From assembly GCF_937616625.2 (NCBI RefSeq), contig NC_065575.1, forward strand, positions 3,913,501 through 3,977,500: 64,000 bases of DNA. Direction: 5' to 3'. The notes below the pieces were generated by a model. That model saw nothing but the letters and a program-made list of their open reading frames with translations, ran no database searches and had not been told where the DNA came from. The DNA comes from Mercurialis annua (Eukaryota; Streptophyta; Magnoliopsida; Malpighiales; Euphorbiaceae). Positions 23,157 to 34,139 of the stretch are shown here, piece after piece. Within the stretch, counting starts at the first letter, position 1; every line of letters starts with the position of its first letter. A program made the position numbers and the translations under genes.

Positions 23157-25375
23157 GATTCACCGGCAAACACTTGATCAAAGTAGGAGGCTCATTCGCA
23201 ATAGTACTATTCGAAAATTCCAACTGTATGCCAACACCAAATAATTGTAGATTAAATCCATTATTACATCTAACTCTCAAGTCTCAATTATCTGATAGTT
23301 ATAACAGCAGTTAGAATTATTATTATCACTTTCACTAAAATCACAAAAAAAGATTATAAAAACGTATTCTTGACAAAAGTATTATTAGCCAAATAGCCAA
23401 CATGACAATTCAAATGAATGATGAACCTAAATTTCTACAGTTTAGATTTGAAGATGACTTAATCCATTTAAACACAAATCTTGAGGCATCAGTCAGTATC
23501 AATCAGAACGAAAGTAAAATCATCTTACGAAGAGGAAAGTCAGTTTGGAGAACAATATATGCTCAAGTTCAAACATATCTGATGATCCCGGTGAGTATAT
23601 AGAACAGCAATAGAAGGAAATGCTTGAATATTACAAGCTTCAAAGAACTGAAGCTGATGAAAACTGTATCTACTATAGCTTCTACTGCACTAGTTTTACA
23701 CATAAAAAGAAAAAAATCTACTTTTGCTCGAAAACTAATTAATTATCGAATAGTAACCAACCTGAGCAAGCCACTAGGGAAGGCAAATCCAGAGTCAGAC
23801 TTTTGAAAATGAAGCAGCTACTGCAAGAGAGGACTCAGTTAACACACCAAAATAACCAACTAATTTATATTGTTTTCTCATAAGAGACATAATCATAACA
23901 TCATCATTACTTATTGTGTGGATCCATATCAATGAGCTTATCAAATCAAAATCAAATTTAAGAAAAAGACATAATAATTATTTATTATTCCAGCTAAAAA
24001 CAGGCACAACTAATAGTATTATAAATGAAATCCAGCTCTTTAGGACTTGGCCACAAGTTAATTAAAACTCATTAAACATGTCTGTCATCATCATTTTGAA
24101 AGCTGCATTCAATATTCAAAGGCATAAGTACAAAAGATATTTGGGAATATTCAAGAGAGCCAACAATATTTAAACTCATAATAACAACATGTCTTATGAA
24201 ATCAAATATTAAATATCATTGGAAAAGAAATATAGATTTTGGAAGGACTACCATTCTGTAAGCTTAGTCAAACAAATTAATTATATATACACAAAAAATA
24301 GGATAATTGTCATAAAAAAATCCCCACCTTTCGCGTTTTTTATGATTTAAGCACACACTATCAAACGTTGCATCTCACATCCCAACCTTTCCAAACTTTT
24401 CATCATATAGCTTATTGCTGTCTTAGGCGTTTTTTCTGCAAAGAATGATGTCGTTTTGACCGTTTTGAATGACTAAAACGATATCAGACATTTGGGACGT
24501 AAAATGCCAAAAATTAAAGGTTGGAAAGTGGAGTAAGATATTTTGTAAAATGAGCTTAAATTGAAAAAAACGCGAAAAGTAAAGATTGCTTATGATAATA
24601 ACCCGAAAACATATGTTAGCCCTGTAAAAAGCATTGAAAGCACTTCTTCAACAGAATCAAGCTTCTTTTTGTCAAATTCAGCAAATAAATAATGCAAAGC
24701 TTTGTGATTGGCACCTTAGAAAAAAAGAGGACCATATCAAAATCAAAATTCAGAAAAAAGATAACTTTTTTATTGCCAATTTGTCAGCCCAATTGCATGA
24801 ATAGGATAAGCATAGTAATATAGTACCATTAACTATTCTTGAAAAAACATTGACGGCTCTTATTTACAGGGACCACATTAAAATTAATAAACAGATCAAA
24901 ATTCCAAAACTTTCTTTTCTTAGCAACCAAACAGAAGGTAAAGGATTAAGCTTTAAGGTAGTGAAAAATGTGAGTTTTTTTTTGTTTTGTTTTTCAGTGT
25001 GATTTGAATTGCCTGCCAAACTTAAAGGGCATGGGTCCTAAGGATAAAGTGAATTAAATTCAACATTGGAATTGACAGAGATAAGACATTAAAGGACAAT
25101 GATCATTAATTTACATACAAACAAATTTTCTATAGGAAGGCTCTCAAATGATCCAACCATTGACAAAAATGGATAAATTAATAAAATTAGCTAAAAGAAT
25201 TGTGTTTGGTATCTAAGAAAATGCAGAAATGAAAAGGAAACTAAATCACATTAACAAAGAAAACTAGAAAAGAAAAGAGACAAACCTTTTAAAATGTGTA
25301 TTCTTGCAAACCAAAGCTTTATTTTAAAAGAAAACGAAGAAAGGAAGAGGAGAACGTGTTTTTTTCTTCTTCTTT
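23157..25375 (-). other. Spliced 5' leader of the CBL gene
   Basis: Splice-like borders on the minus strand suggest leader exons at about 25370-25286 (donor AAG/GTTTGT), 23820-23762 (TTGCAG/TAGC ... CTCAG/GTTGG) and 23223-23157 (CATACAG/TTGG), separated by introns of 1465 and 538 bp. The first intron holds the MITE at 24301-24604. The middle exon may be alternative. Needs transcript support. Confidence 0.4.
24301..24604. mobile_element. MULE-like MITE in the CBL leader intron
   Basis: The left part with TTTCGCGTTTTTTATGATTT is matched, inverted, by the right part with TTTTCGCGTTTTTTTCAATT. The inverted repeats run about 100 bp with many differences. The flanks CAAAAATA and GAAAACATA agree at 7 of 9 positions when taken as 24292-24300 and 24605-24613. 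Confidence 0.55.
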
Positions 25376-25391
25376 TGAACTTTGAATAAAT

Positions 25392-25724
25392 GGTTTAATA
25401 TATAGTTCGATCCTTAAATTTATACCTTTTTACCTATCTCACCCTTAAAATTAAAGTTTCACCTATTGAACTTCTAAACTTATTAAATAATCATATTTGG
25501 CCCCCAAACAGGCTGAACTTGATAAATAGATAAATGTTGAATCCCTTCATATCCATCTGGCACTTGAAATATTAAAAAATTATATACGGAGAGGTTTAAT
25601 GTTTACTTACCAATCAAGTTTAGATGTCAAATAGAATGATATAACAAGTTTGGAGGTTCGATAGGCGAGACGTTAAATTTAAGGGTTATATGAATGAAAG
25701 AGTACAAGTTCTGTATATTAAGCC
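25392..25724. mobile_element. MULE-like MITE at the CBL promoter, 333 bp
   Basis: The ends GGTTTAATATATAGTTCG and, reverse-complemented, GGCTTAATATACAGAACT start about 90 bp of inverted repeat. The flanks TTGAATAAAT (25382-25391) and TTGAACAAAT (25725-25734) are a 10-bp duplication with one mismatch. It lies right upstream of the inferred CBL start site. Confidence 0.75.
25396..25404 (-). promoter_or_regulatory. Candidate TATA box of the CBL gene, inside a MITE end
   Basis: The minus strand reads CTATATATTAAA, about 30 bp upstream of a start site inferred near 25370 and 110 bp from the first leader donor at 25286. It lies within the inverted repeat of the MITE at 25392-25724. Confidence 0.4.
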
Positions 25725-26651
25725 TTGAACAAATTCTTATTAATTTATGTAAGTATAACTAGTATAGATTTTCATAAATCCTCAATTGGTTTTTTACTAG
25801 TAATTTTTGCACATAATTCTATAAAATTGTTGGTTTGATAATTATAGGTACTTCTGTTTAGTTGGTAATCTAAATTGATTAATTTATTTTTTTATGGATT
25901 ATTATTCAAATTAAATTTCAATTCTAATTATATTTTTTTAATACGTAAAATTTCATTAAATAGAATCCAAAATAGTTATATTTGTATGGAATTCGGGAAA
26001 CTCGAAAATGAAACTCGATAATCCGACATGGAACATACTAAAACGCTAACACGCCTTATCTGATTCGCAGATTTACTTACGAAAATAAAAATTAAATTAC
26101 TAATTGTTTCGTCAATTAAGTGCAATTCTCGATCAAACTTTTTTAACGTCCGGTAACTGAAACTAATGCCATAACCTCTTATCACCACCATCCGACCAAC
26201 CCTTTCATAAAGAAAGGATAACAAACCTTTTATATAAACAGGACAAAAATAATACGAAACAACAATAAAAAAAACTAATATAGCACATAAACGATTCCAT
26301 TTTTATGTTGAGAGGTTATCAATCTATTTTCGGCTTGGTTTTCAACGGTGATATTAATCCATCAACAATAAAAATAAAAATAAATTGAAATTTATTAAAT
26401 TCTATGGAATTAAAGCAAAATAAATAAAAAAATGGCTACCGTCGACGGAAAAATTAAACTATTAAAGGCAGTCGGAGAAGAAAGAAAAATCAACTATCTA
26501 GTTAATTCCAATTACATATTCTTTAAAAATTAAATAAATATTTTAATTTATAATTAATCAATTAATGACCATAAGACCAATAATTTATAATAAATTAAAA
26601 AGAACTATTTGATAAATATAATTGTTCTCCTTCTATCTGTATTTTTAAATA
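25725..26651. other. AT-rich spacer without recognised features
   Basis: No coding region, paired inverted repeat or tandem repeat was recognised. The open frame on the minus strand near 26.0-26.2 kb has no recognisable domain. Confidence 0.4.
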
Positions 26652-27026
26652 AGCATAATCACTCAAAACTCTCTCACCTTTAATATCTTTTGTAAATATA
26701 TTCTGACGTATAAATTTCTCCAATTTTACCCTAATTTGCCCTTTTATATTTCAATTGTACCTTAAAGCATTAAATTGACCTTTTTTTACCTATAAAAAAG
26801 TTTAAAATAATTTTTATTTTTTATATTATTAATAATATTAGGATCTAATTGAAATGTAAGCTAAATATGGAGAATTATTTTTTTTTAAGTGAAAGAGGTC
26901 AATTTAATACTTTAGGTTACAATTGAAATATAAAAGGGCAAATTAGGGTATAATTGGAAAAATTCCTACCTCGGAATATATTTGCAAAAAGGACTATAGG
27001 TGGGGGGTGGTTTAAATGATTAGACC
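26652..27026. mobile_element. MULE-like MITE, 375 bp, perfect 9-bp target duplication
   Basis: The inner arm ACCCTAATTTGCCCTTTTAT is matched, inverted, by ATAAAAGGGCAAATTAGGGT; the inverted repeats run about 150 bp each. TTTTAAATA stands outside both ends (26643-26651 and 27027-27035). End and subterminal sequence (TAAATTGACC, CCCACCT) link it to the larger elements at 28572 and 42154. Confidence 0.85.
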
Positions 27027-27040
27027 TTTTAAATATAATA

Positions 27041-27336
27041 CTCCCTCCGTCCCACTCTAATTGACAAAATAACTAAATTACAATAATCAATAGAAACTAA
27101 TAAATGACATAGATAGTTATTTTTATACCCCTCTATTGATAATGGAGCTAATTAATACTATTAGTATGTTAGTCAAATTCTCATTAAATATTCACCATTT
27201 TTTTATAAAAAATTTAAATTTAAATGAGAGTAAAGATGGAAAGTTAAAGAAAAAAATTATAGTTAAGTTAGTTTTATCAATTAGAATGGGACACCAAAAA
27301 TTTCATATTTTGTCAATTAGAGTGGGACGGAGGGAG
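27041..27336. mobile_element. Stowaway-type (Tc1/mariner) MITE
   Basis: The perfect terminal inverted repeat CTCCCTCCGTCCCACTCT continues ...AATTGACAAAAT for 30 bp, and the element is flanked by TA on both sides (27039-27040, 27337-27338). This is the classic plant Stowaway end. It starts only five bases past the target duplication of the MULE-like MITE. Confidence 0.92.
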
Positions 27337-28571
27337 TAGTATATTAGTTCAATTTCAAATTCACTAAACCTCTAAATTGCTTAACTTCTATTTAAAGCCG
27401 TCAAAAGTCTTCAAGAGATTGATACAATAATTAAAATCTGGTGACTATTTAAATTCAAACATTCTTATCATAAATTAGAATTGATGTTTTTTAATTTTTA
27501 TATTATACTTCAATTTTTAAATTTATTGCAATTGTCCTCCAATTTTGATTTAAAATTAAAATTAACCTACTTGGCAAAGCATATAGGTGCCTATATTGAT
27601 TAGTATCTTATAAACACGTCATATTCTTTCATCATTTTTCTTATCAATTTCAATTAAAAAATTTACTACTATTTATCCATTGGAATTTGTTGGTTGCTTA
27701 TGGATTTAATGTATATTTAAGGACTTTTTATGGTTATTTTGTTTTTTTTATAAAGTATTCATCATATTCATTCATCCTATAGTTAAATGAATAAAATAAA
27801 CTAAAAACAAAATAACCCTGGCACAGTCCAACCTAACATTTAAGTGTATGATGTACCTAACAGAGTCCAACCACACATTTACCTATATATCGCGTAGGGC
27901 TAATTTTAAATGCCAATTGAAATTGAAATACTATTGCAATAAATTTAAAAGTTAGGATATAACTGTATAAATTAAAAAAATTGATTGTAATTGATAAATA
28001 AATAACAAAAAGTAAAACTAATTTTTAGGTTAAATTTCAACTGTTTAACATCAATTTCATTATTCTTCATAAAAAAAATAGAATTATTGTTAAAGGACCT
28101 TAAACTAAACATGAGTGCTTGATTTTTTTTTCAAGTTAGAAATTAAATAGATAACCACTAACTATTTAGAAATCAATATAGGCACCTATATGCTTTGCCA
28201 ACTGTTTAACATCAATTTCATTAATAAACTAACTTTTTATCGACGTTTTCGATCATTGAACTGCTGGTTTAGATCCGGAACCGTCGGTTTATGGTTCAAA
28301 AATTTTGGGACGGGTCCGCAACTGGTCTTTCCACGATGCCGGACCGGTTTCGTCTAGTTCTAAATTTGGTCGGTTTTGGAATCGAATTTGATCAGGCCGG
28401 ACCAGCTTTACTCGTGGGAGATGAAATAAATGCTTTAATAGTATGTTTTATTAGACTTATTGTGTTTGTTTTCTTCTTTTTTAAAGTTTATCTCCTTTTT
28501 ATGTTTTCCGTCAAATTTGAATTTTTTTTATGCTTTTCATTTGAAAAACTAGATCATAATTTTAAATTTTA
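27337..28571. other. AT-rich spacer with repeat debris
   Basis: CATATAGGTGCCTATATTGAT (27579-27598) recurs inverted near 28176-28196 with similar surrounding words, so an old inverted-repeat element of about 620 bp may lie here. 28220-28390 is a GC-richer patch with CCGGACCGGTTT/GGCCGGACC words, like ends of other degenerate repeats. Nothing codes convincingly. Confidence 0.4.
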
Positions 28572-29501
28572 GATCTAATTATTTAAATACCATCCCACCT
28601 TTAACTTTTTTTTGTTTATACTCTGATCTCAGAAAAAATCCAGTTGCACCCTAATTTGGAATATTATGTTTCACCTCTATTCTCGAGGCATTAAATTGAC
28701 CTCTTTCTATTTTTAAATAATTTAAAATAATTCTTTATTTTTAGTATATATTCTAATTAAATATTTAACTTATTATTAGTACAAAAAGACATTATTCTTC
28801 ATAAAATTTAGCAAATTATAATTTTTTTATATTAATTATCAATAAACGTTCATAATTTAAAACCATAAAAAATACATTTCAAACAAAGCTAAATATTTTT
28901 TTTTTAAATATCGAACGGAGTACCACCGGAAGAAGAGAAACAATTGTTCTCCTTCAAAAGAAGAAGGAACGGTCAGTTCCTCCTTCAAAAGAAGAAGGAA
29001 CGGTCAGTTCCTCCTTCAAAGAAGGAACGGTTGAAGAACGAACAATTTTTGTCCTTCCATGGATGAAGGATGGCGGCGGATTCAAGGTTGAGTGGCAGGT
29101 TCAAAGAAGTCGGATTACAGGTCTAAGGGAAGTGTTTTTTTATATGTATTTATTTTTTAAATTGAAAAAATAAATTAATTTTAGGACGCATTTAAACATT
29201 TTTAAAGATGAAAGATTTGTTTGTAATATTTTTAATAAAAAACAATATAAAATAATTTTTATATTTAGTTATTTTTAATAAAAAAATTTAAAAAAATTGG
29301 GGTAGAAGTTAGGATTAGCTGTGGCTTCTAGATGAGGAGCTGAGGATAGAAGTTTAAACCCTTTCTTTTATGACTTCCCCTGAACCTTTTCTTCATGCAC
29401 TGGGACACAAAAAAACTTAAATAAGGGTACAATTTTTTTTTAAATCAAGATATAAACGAAAAAAAAAAATTAAAGATGGATAATTTTCAAGTAATTAGAC
29501 C
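28572..29501. mobile_element. MULE-like element with internal hairpin cluster, copy A
   Basis: The ends GATCTAATTATTTAAAT and, reverse-complemented, GGTCTAATTACTTGAAA begin inverted repeats with shared TTTGTTTATA-CTGAT / TTCGTTTATATCTTGAT. The flanks TAAATTTTA and TAATTTTTT agree at 7 of 9 positions. It is of one family with 42154-43026. It has no transposase. The middle holds three GC-richer hairpins. Confidence 0.7.
28941..29050. repeat. Hairpin cluster in copy A
   Basis: Three successive stem-loops of TCCTTC...GAAGGA type, separated by CGGTCAG. Two of them are near-identical 31-bp units starting GGTCAGTTCCTCCTTC. AATTGTTC at the left and GAACAATT at the right form an outer pairing that encloses the cluster. 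Confidence 0.75.
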
Positions 29502-30945
29502 TAATTTTTTACAAATTACTTTATATGTCTTAGATTTACATAGATCTATGACTTTCTAGTTGAATTTATTTGAAGTTGTGTTTTTTTTTTATATGTCCTA
29601 TTAACTAGATTTATTCCTAAATTTAGTTTTTACGGATTTGATGTATTAAATCTTTTGTTGGATGACCTCAATAGTCAAACGTCCTACCTTTATGTAAGTT
29701 TGCTGTAATTTTTAGACCAAATATTATGTTTATAGTTTAGACTCTTGTAGTCATTTATTTCACTAAAAAAATTATATTTTCTGACAAAAGAAATTATAGA
29801 TAGATGGTGTATATTAAAAAGGAGACATTATCTATATTAGCATATTACTCTACTACTATTGCGGCCGTTATAGATGTACGAAATCTACTGATTTTTTACG
29901 CTGACATTTGTGAATTCAGAGGAATAAGAAGAGGACGTCATTTGATATTTATTATAATTTTGTTATTTTTATTTAAAAATCAAACAATATAATTTTTTAT
30001 TTTTGTTTTTATTAACATTTAATTAGTCATTTTGTTTATTTTCTATGTTAGGTAACTTAAGTCAAACAAATTAATTTATAGAATTAAATTTAAGTTCAGT
30101 TTTTAAATTTATGTTAAATATACATATATATAAGAAACATTTTTATTGAGATTTCTAGGCTTAATAAATTCAATATTTTTTATATATTTATTCATATTTT
30201 ATTTTTTTGTAAAGATTCACCTTTATTTTTTTTTTATTTCAAAATAAGAAAAGTAAAACAAGTTTAAAATTTAAAATCAGTAACAATAAAATATATAAAT
30301 TGAATTCATCAAAATATTAGACATCGTAAAAAATATTCTTTATACCTATATTAAAAATAAATTTGAAAAATAAACTAAAATTTAATTAGGTTGAGTAACA
30401 TCAAAATAAATAGCTATTGATATTGTTCAACTCAAATGTGGGTGAGTGGAGTAGAAATCATCATCCACTATTACTTTACCTAAAAAAACAGACATAAGCA
30501 GCAACATATAAACATTTCTATATTTGTATAGTTTTAGTTTTAGTTTTAGTTTTAGTTTTAGTTTTAGTTTTAGTTAATTTATTAAAAAATTAAAACGATT
30601 TGAAGACAAGTGAATCACAAGTCACAACTTAGCCACTAACACGATTTTGCTTTTAGTGGAGATCTGCTTGTTTGTATGCGGTACGATGTGATTTCGAGTC
30701 ATCCAATCAAATATACTATAGTATTGCCCAAGACATAACAAATTAAAGAGTCCAAAAATAGAAATAAACTTTTTTCATATTAAATGAATACAATTAGCTT
30801 CTTTTTATATTTACGATTTTGCCTTCTAATTAATTTTTTTATCTTATTATTGTAATTATTGGAAAAACATGCAGAATAAAAGATAAAATAAATATAAGAC
30901 CACATGATTTAAGTATTTCAATCACTGAAATATATGATTGAAACT
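29502..30945. other. AT-rich spacer
   Basis: No gene was recognised. It contains the TTTTAG microsatellite at 30531-30575. Confidence 0.4.
30531..30575. repeat. (TTTTAG)n microsatellite
   Basis: Seven uninterrupted copies of the hexamer TTTTAG. Confidence 0.95.
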
Positions 30946-31173
30946 AGCGGCGAAACCAGCCCGCCCTCCTCGCCGGAAAAAAATAAAATTAATACGGTTA
31001 TTTTATGTAGACTGCCCTTAAAAACCGCCCGTAAATATTATAGAGATGGTTTTTCTTGTAGGGGTGGTTGCTATTTACCTAGCTTCTACCTATTTTTACC
31101 GTTGTTTTATTATTCTGAATAGTCGAGTGCAAAAATTTCGACTTTTTTGATTTGGAGTCTTGATTCCGCCACT
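30946..31173. mobile_element. Short TIR element, 228 bp, perfect 10-bp target duplication
   Basis: The ends AGCGGCGAAACCAG and, reverse-complemented, AGTGGCGGAATCAAG are inverted repeats. GATTGAAACT stands on both sides (30936-30945 and 31174-31183). A related start, AGAGGCGGAACCGG, occurs alone at about 31211, probably a truncated second copy. Confidence 0.75.
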
Positions 31174-31335
31174 GATTGAAACTGATCCTCTGTAACCCGC
31201 ATTTGAATCTAGAGGCGGAACCGGGGCAGACGGCCGTTCCCTCTCTGCTTGTCGGCTACCTCCGTCGGTGGAGTATTCCTAAAGTAGTTTGGTGGGTGAA
31301 CTGTTCCCTTTGCAAGAAGTCATTATCACATCTAT

Positions 31336-32219
31336 GGTTGTGCAAAAACCGAACTAAACCGAACTGTTTAACCAAACCGAACTGAAATTACAATTACAGT
31401 TCGGTTTTTTGGTGACTATGGTTTGGTTTGATTTGTAATTAGATAAAAGTTTGGTGTTCGGTTTTTGGTTCGGTTTGAGCATTTTAAAAATCAAAAAACC
31501 GAACAATCAAATAAAAATAATATAAAGGCAAAAGGTACAAAAAAAACCTCTTAGTTTTCACAAAAGTACAAATCAGCCCTTTTACTTTTTTAGGGTATAA
31601 TTAAGCCCTCTTTGTTTTCAAATAGAACAAATAACCCCTTTCATCCAGCATCATTAAAAACACTCATTAATAACTAATATGTCTCTCATAATCATATAGG
31701 AAAAAAGTTCAAAAAGAATTTTAATGTTTAAAATATTTACCGAAAATTTGAGAGGGTAAGTGTCCTAAAAGTAAAGTAAAAGAGTTTATTTGTTCGATTT
31801 TAAAACAACAAGGGTTTAATTGTTCAATTTTAAAAACACGAGGGCTTAATTGTGCCTAAAAAAAGTAAAAGGACTGATCTGTACTTTTGAAAAAAAGTCG
31901 AGGATTTTTTTGTACCTTCTGTCTAATATAAATATATGTAATACAACATATAAATATTCTAATAACTATATAAAAATATTTATTATACGCTTATTATTTA
32001 ATATATGAATTAATTTTATAATAAAAAAATAAGGAAATAGAGAAAGTAAAAAAAAATTGGTTTTTAACCGAATCTAACTAAACCAAATTTTTTGGTTCGA
32101 TTTGTGTAAGCCAAAATTGAAATTCGGTCGGATTTGGTTTAAAATTTTTAAACGAATTTCAATGTTCGATTTATTTGTTTTGATAATTAAACCGACCGAA
32201 CTAACCAAGTACAGAGTCC
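31336..32219. mobile_element. hAT-like repeat of the ACCGAAC type, interrupted
   Basis: The left part begins GGTTGTGCAAAAACCGAAC and is dense in AACCGAAC words. The right part ends ACCGACCGAACTAACCAAG. The MULE-like MITE at 31527-31923 sits inside it. The outer borders are approximate and no target duplication was found for the outer element. Confidence 0.5.
31527..31923. mobile_element. MULE-like MITE, 397 bp, perfect 9-bp target duplication
   Basis: The ends GGCAAAAGGTACAAAAAAAA and, reverse-complemented, GACAGAAGGTACAAAAAAAT begin inverted repeats of about 140 bp. TAATATAAA stands on both sides (31518-31526 and 31924-31932). Non-coding. Confidence 0.88.
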
Positions 32220-32882
32220 TGATCGCACCTGTCAATAGAGAGCAGCCTCTCAGTTGATGGCTTTTTCAGTTGCAACAATACAATAATACTATACTACTAT
32301 AATTGAGGCTTCCATTTATGACTTTTTAGTTTTTAGTTGCAAAAAGTTCTATAATTTATGTTTCCATATGATTTTAGGTTAAATATCTCACTGTTTAAAA
32401 TTTATAGAAAAATAATTTGCTTAATCATCTAAAGTATATCTTTTTTCTGGCTTTTTTTTGTTTCTATTATAATCTTCCAAAATCATTTCTAATTTTAAAT
32501 TTTTAGTTCCAATTATATTTGTTTTTTTAATGAAAAGTTTTTCGTTTAGAAAAAATTAATATATATCTTCCATATTTAGCACATAATTTCAATTTTTAGT
32601 ATTTTTTAAACTTGTTTATATAACGTAAAACTCTTCATTAAAAAACAAATATAATTGGAACTAAAAAATTAAAGATTTTAAAAGTTAGAGATAAAAATTA
32701 AAAAAAATATTAATTTTGTCTAAACAAAAAACTTTTCATGAAAATTTAAAGAATAAAATAAATTAAAGATTTTAAAAGTTAGAGATAAAAATAAAAAAAA
32801 TATCAAAATATGAAATATTTATAAAAAAATTAATATCAGTAATTTAAATAATTATTCCTACAATCTATCGGGAAAAAAGCAA
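32220..32882. other. AT-rich spacer with direct repeats
   Basis: AAATTAAAGATTTTAAAAGT and the following GAGATAAAA occur twice, near 32668 and 32760, in direct orientation. TTCATTAAAAAACAAATATA at 32633 is an inverted match to 32518-32537, suggesting an old palindromic element around 32.48-32.70 kb. Nothing codes. Confidence 0.4.
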
Positions 32883-33045
32883 ATGAGGGTTGGCCTGATC
32901 GGCAATCCTCACATTGCATCTTTCAGAGGGTGTGAGTTCGACTCATGTCTTTGGACTGTATTAAAAAATGAATAGTCCTGCTAATTTATGCTAACACCTG
33001 ATCTAATGTAATATTATTTTTAATAAAGAAAATCAAAAAAACAAA
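32883..33045 (+). mobile_element. tRNA-derived SINE-like element
   Basis: An A box TTGGCCTGATCGG (32890-32902) and a B box GAGTTCGACTC (32934-32944) with about 31 nt between them match an internal Pol III promoter. The body continues to an A-rich end (TAATAAAGAAAATCAAAAAA). No target duplication was assigned. Confidence 0.6.
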
Positions 33046-33439
33046 TCATAAAAATGTCAACTAGCCGCCTAACCTTATTTTACGGGAAAATAGCTGATTA
33101 CTTGATAAGTTAGATGATATGTATAGAATGAGATGGCAAGTCTTTCCATACAAATTATATTGGCAATTGAGACATCCCTAACAACTTTTATCAATTAAAT
33201 AAGAGAAATTTAGGAAAAATACTCCAATTTTAAAAATATTTGTAAAACATACCTCAGAGCTGAAAAGTTAAACAAAATACTCTCCCTTTTTTTCCTGTTA
33301 TGTTTTTACTCCAGTATATTTCTTAATTATTTATTTACTCTGTATATTTCTCAATAATACTCTATAATTTTTAAATCTTTATCTTTTTACTTTTCTTTTT
33401 CATTCATCAATCTATCGTCTCTTCAGCTAGATTTTCTAC

Positions 33440-33700
33440 TTCAATCATTCGATGTTGTCGGTGAAGATCTTCATATAACATCCGCAGACACAACAACAAC
33501 ACAGATCATAGCTGGTAGAAGGTAAAGCAGCAGAAACCGGCGGGATCCTCCGTCGTTTCCTTTCTTTCGACGTTGGTGCCGCCTCTAACGCTGAATCATC
33601 AGCTGCCTCTAACACCGCCTCTATTGCTGTCCATGTGGTCGCCGCTCGCATTTTAAGGATCCGATTGTATCAAGATGGCGTTGTTTGATATTCTGGTAAT
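33440..33700. other. GC-richer patch inside the Pack-MULE, possibly captured
   Basis: It is much richer in GC than its surroundings, with words typical of plant 5' coding regions on the minus strand (an open stretch of 68 codons rich in Ala and Arg). No family was recognised. Confidence 0.3.
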
Positions 33701-33867
33701 ACAGTAAAAGTACCAATTTATAATTTTCTAAAGAATCTTTCCTTTCTTTTGTAATTCTGGTGCTATTTTGTATGGATCTACTATATTTTAATTTTCTTTT
33801 ATTTGCTTTTCATGAATATGTAATTGAGCAGCTCTATTTTGAATATTGCTGCAAAATCTTGTTTTAG

Positions 33868-34132
33868 GTTAGTGGATTGGATTCCTAAAGAAGGTGGCTA
33901 TTTCATCGGCAATCTACAGCCTGCACATATGGATTTTAGGTTTTTCATACCTGGGAATCTTTGGACCATTATTTCCTCTTTGAGAACCCAAAAACATAAT
34001 GAGGGTATCCTGAATTTGATTGAGGCAAAATGGGATGATCTTGTTGCTAATATGCCACTTAAGATTTCTTATTCTGCTTCGGAATCCGAAGAATGGCGTA
34101 TAATTACTGGATGTAACCCAAAGAATACATGA
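33868..34132 (+). pseudogene. Neutral/alkaline invertase (GH100) gene fragment
   Basis: Translation gives [18 protein letters not shown] and then [24 protein letters not shown] and EEWRIITG. These are the well-known C-terminal part of plant cytosolic/organellar invertases that split sucrose. It covers about 85 of the usual 550 or more residues and ends in TGA right after NPKNT, where the family continues with a conserved PWSYHNGG. It starts right after TTGTTTTAG, which looks like a splice acceptor, so the piece was probably taken as genomic DNA with some intron. No other invertase exon is present in the window. Confidence 0.85.
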
Positions 34133-34139
34133 GTCTCTC

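Noticed and set aside
28291..28572. A 93-codon open frame on the plus strand
   Set aside because: It has no recognisable domain, a composition like translated repeat DNA, and runs up to the border of a transposon.
33445..34132. A functional invertase gene
   Set aside because: Only about 85 residues of the roughly 550-residue family are present, followed by a stop, with no other exon nearby.
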